Part shown: positions 63,466-64,000 of the stretch, piece after piece | How the letters are laid out: the number at the start of each line of letters is the position of its first letter | Position numbering within the stretch: position 1 is the stretch's first letter | Source of the DNA: Ameyamaea chiangmaiensis | GTDB taxonomy: Bacteria > Pseudomonadota > Alphaproteobacteria > Acetobacterales > Acetobacteraceae | Assembly: GCF_025995235.1 (NCBI RefSeq) | Contig: NZ_BAPT01000049.1 | Span: 62,001 to 126,000 of the forward strand | Length of the DNA: 64,000 nt | Direction: 5' to 3' | Position numbers and translations under genes: made by a program | The notes under the pieces: model-generated | Seen by the model: the letters and a program-made list of their open reading frames with translations, nothing else | Database searches by the model: none | What the model was told of the DNA's origin: nothing

Positions 63466-64000
63466 TCAGGCGTCCTTGTCTCGCTTGGCCTTGAGCGCCT
63501 CGGCTTCCTCCGCGCTTGCGACGCCACCGTGACGGGCGGACCAGCCGCAGGGATCTTCGAGAAAGCGGCGAACCTCCGAGGCAGCATGTTCGGAGAAATA
63601 GGGTTGGCCGGCACAGGCTTCCAGCACATCCCACCAGGTGCACAGCGCGTGAAGGGAAATTCCCATATCCGCCAGCGTCCGGTGCGCGCCCGGGAACACG
63701 CCGTAGAAGAACACCACGAACGTATGGTCGACGATGGCGCCCGCGTCGCGCAAGGCCTGTGCGAATCGGACTTTGGATGCGCCGTCGGTCGTCAGGTCCT
63801 CGACCAGCAACGTGCGCATGCCCTCCGGCACATCGCCCTCGATCTGGGCATTGCGTCCAAAACCCTTGGGCTTCTTGCGGACATACGCCATGGGGGCGAG
63901 CATGCGGTCCGCGATCCACGCCGCGAACGGAATACCGGCGGTCTCCCCGCCGACAACGGCGTCGATACTTTCGTACCCGACATGGCGACCGATCTTCTCC
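63466..64000 (-). CDS. pyrE: Orotate phosphoribosyltransferase (3' part)
   Basis: The frame is open from the window edge, so about 177 C-terminal residues are present. YESIDAVVGGETAGIPFAAW, MAYVRKKPKGFGRNAQIEG and the PRPP-binding loop RTLLVEDLTTDGASKVRF identify OPRT, which makes orotidine monophosphate from orotate and PRPP. The Lys-Lys-Pro-Lys-Gly-Phe-Gly loop is the flexible catalytic loop. The C-terminal ~70 residues, including WSARHGGVASAEEAEALKAK, form an extension beyond the minimal fold. The start lies outside the window. Confidence 0.92.
   Translation of the reverse strand, partial: EKIGRHVGYESIDAVVGGETAGIPFAAWIADRMLAPMAYVRKKPKGFGRNAQIEGDVPEGMRTLLVEDLTTDGASKVRFAQALRDAGAIVDHTFVVFFYGVFPGAHRTLADMGISLHALCTWWDVLEACAGQPYFSEHAASEVRRFLEDPCGWSARHGGVASAEEAEALKAKRDKDA

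Overview
The window is a dense, high-GC alphaproteobacterial chromosome segment, most likely from an acetic acid bacterium (Acetobacteraceae). Pointers are the cytosolic-type GH68 levansucrase, a Hint-domain protein, a carbamoyl-phosphate synthase small subunit with an N-terminal helix-turn-helix domain, and the carA-carB-greA and yqeY-dnaG-rpoD groupings. The genus is not assigned. Most of the window is core genome. Operons are tightly packed with 1-4 base start/stop overlaps, and three convergent gene pairs overlap at their 3' ends.

Layout. 1-3.1 kb: end of a Bcr/CflA-type MFS transporter, then a secreted purine nucleoside permease/phosphorylase-like protein and a secreted adenosine deaminase. 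3.1-6.6 kb: an inverted pair of DnaA-box-like sites, HdeD-like membrane protein, rpsD and prfC. 6.6-10.1 kb: a phage-like accessory cassette with a coiled-coil membrane protein, SleB-type cell-wall hydrolase, small membrane protein, alanine-rich lipoprotein and two different cysteine-peptidase-like proteins. It is interrupted by an inverted DUF2501 gene and contains no phage structural, integrase or replication genes. 10.1-17.7 kb: ankyrin protein and a translationally coupled moxR-DUF58-DUF4159-VWA-like operon. 17.8-24.9 kb: DUF1285, CCA-adding enzyme, ABC exporter, two Nudix hydrolases (one RppH), divergent polysaccharide deacetylase, CtpA. 25.0-30.4 kb: EnvC (apparent CTG start), gpmI, msrB, upp, ilvA. 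30.4-40.9 kb: greA-carB-carA facing yqeY-dnaG-rpoD, with two related AT-rich palindromes between carA and yqeY, then a GNAT gene. 41-45.5 kb: rpsF-rpsR-rplI, cyclopropane fatty acid synthase, Hint-domain protein. 45.5-50.5 kb: a sparse accessory stretch with an AT-rich block, small lipoproteins, N-formylglutamate amidohydrolase, tRNA-Val and several regions without convincing genes. 50.4-53.8 kb: levansucrase with a terminator-like hairpin in its leader, Trm112-like, LON-substrate-binding and CnoX-like genes. 53.9-57.2 kb: two tandem tRNA-Gly copies, tRNA-Ala, YggT, DUF1330, a TPR/ATP-grasp-like protein and a small exported cysteine-repeat peptide. 57.3-64 kb: nrdA-nrdB behind two NrdR-box-like sites 31 bp apart, a TrmN6-like methyltransferase, polyprenyl diphosphate synthase, murI and the 3' part of pyrE.

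Functional threads: pyrimidine supply (carAB, pyrE, upp) and deoxynucleotides (nrdAB); periplasmic purine nucleoside handling (first two complete genes); envelope upkeep (envC, ctpA, cfa, murI, ABC exporter, ispB for quinone side chains); and translation (rpsD, prfC, rpsF/R, rplI, tRNAs, cca). The most interesting leads are the phage-like lysis cassette with two cysteine peptidases, the CarA helix-turn-helix fusion facing paired palindromes, the hairpin 12 nt before the levansucrase start, and the ATP-grasp gene next to a repeat-containing exported peptide. All assignments come from reading the sequence; no database search was run.
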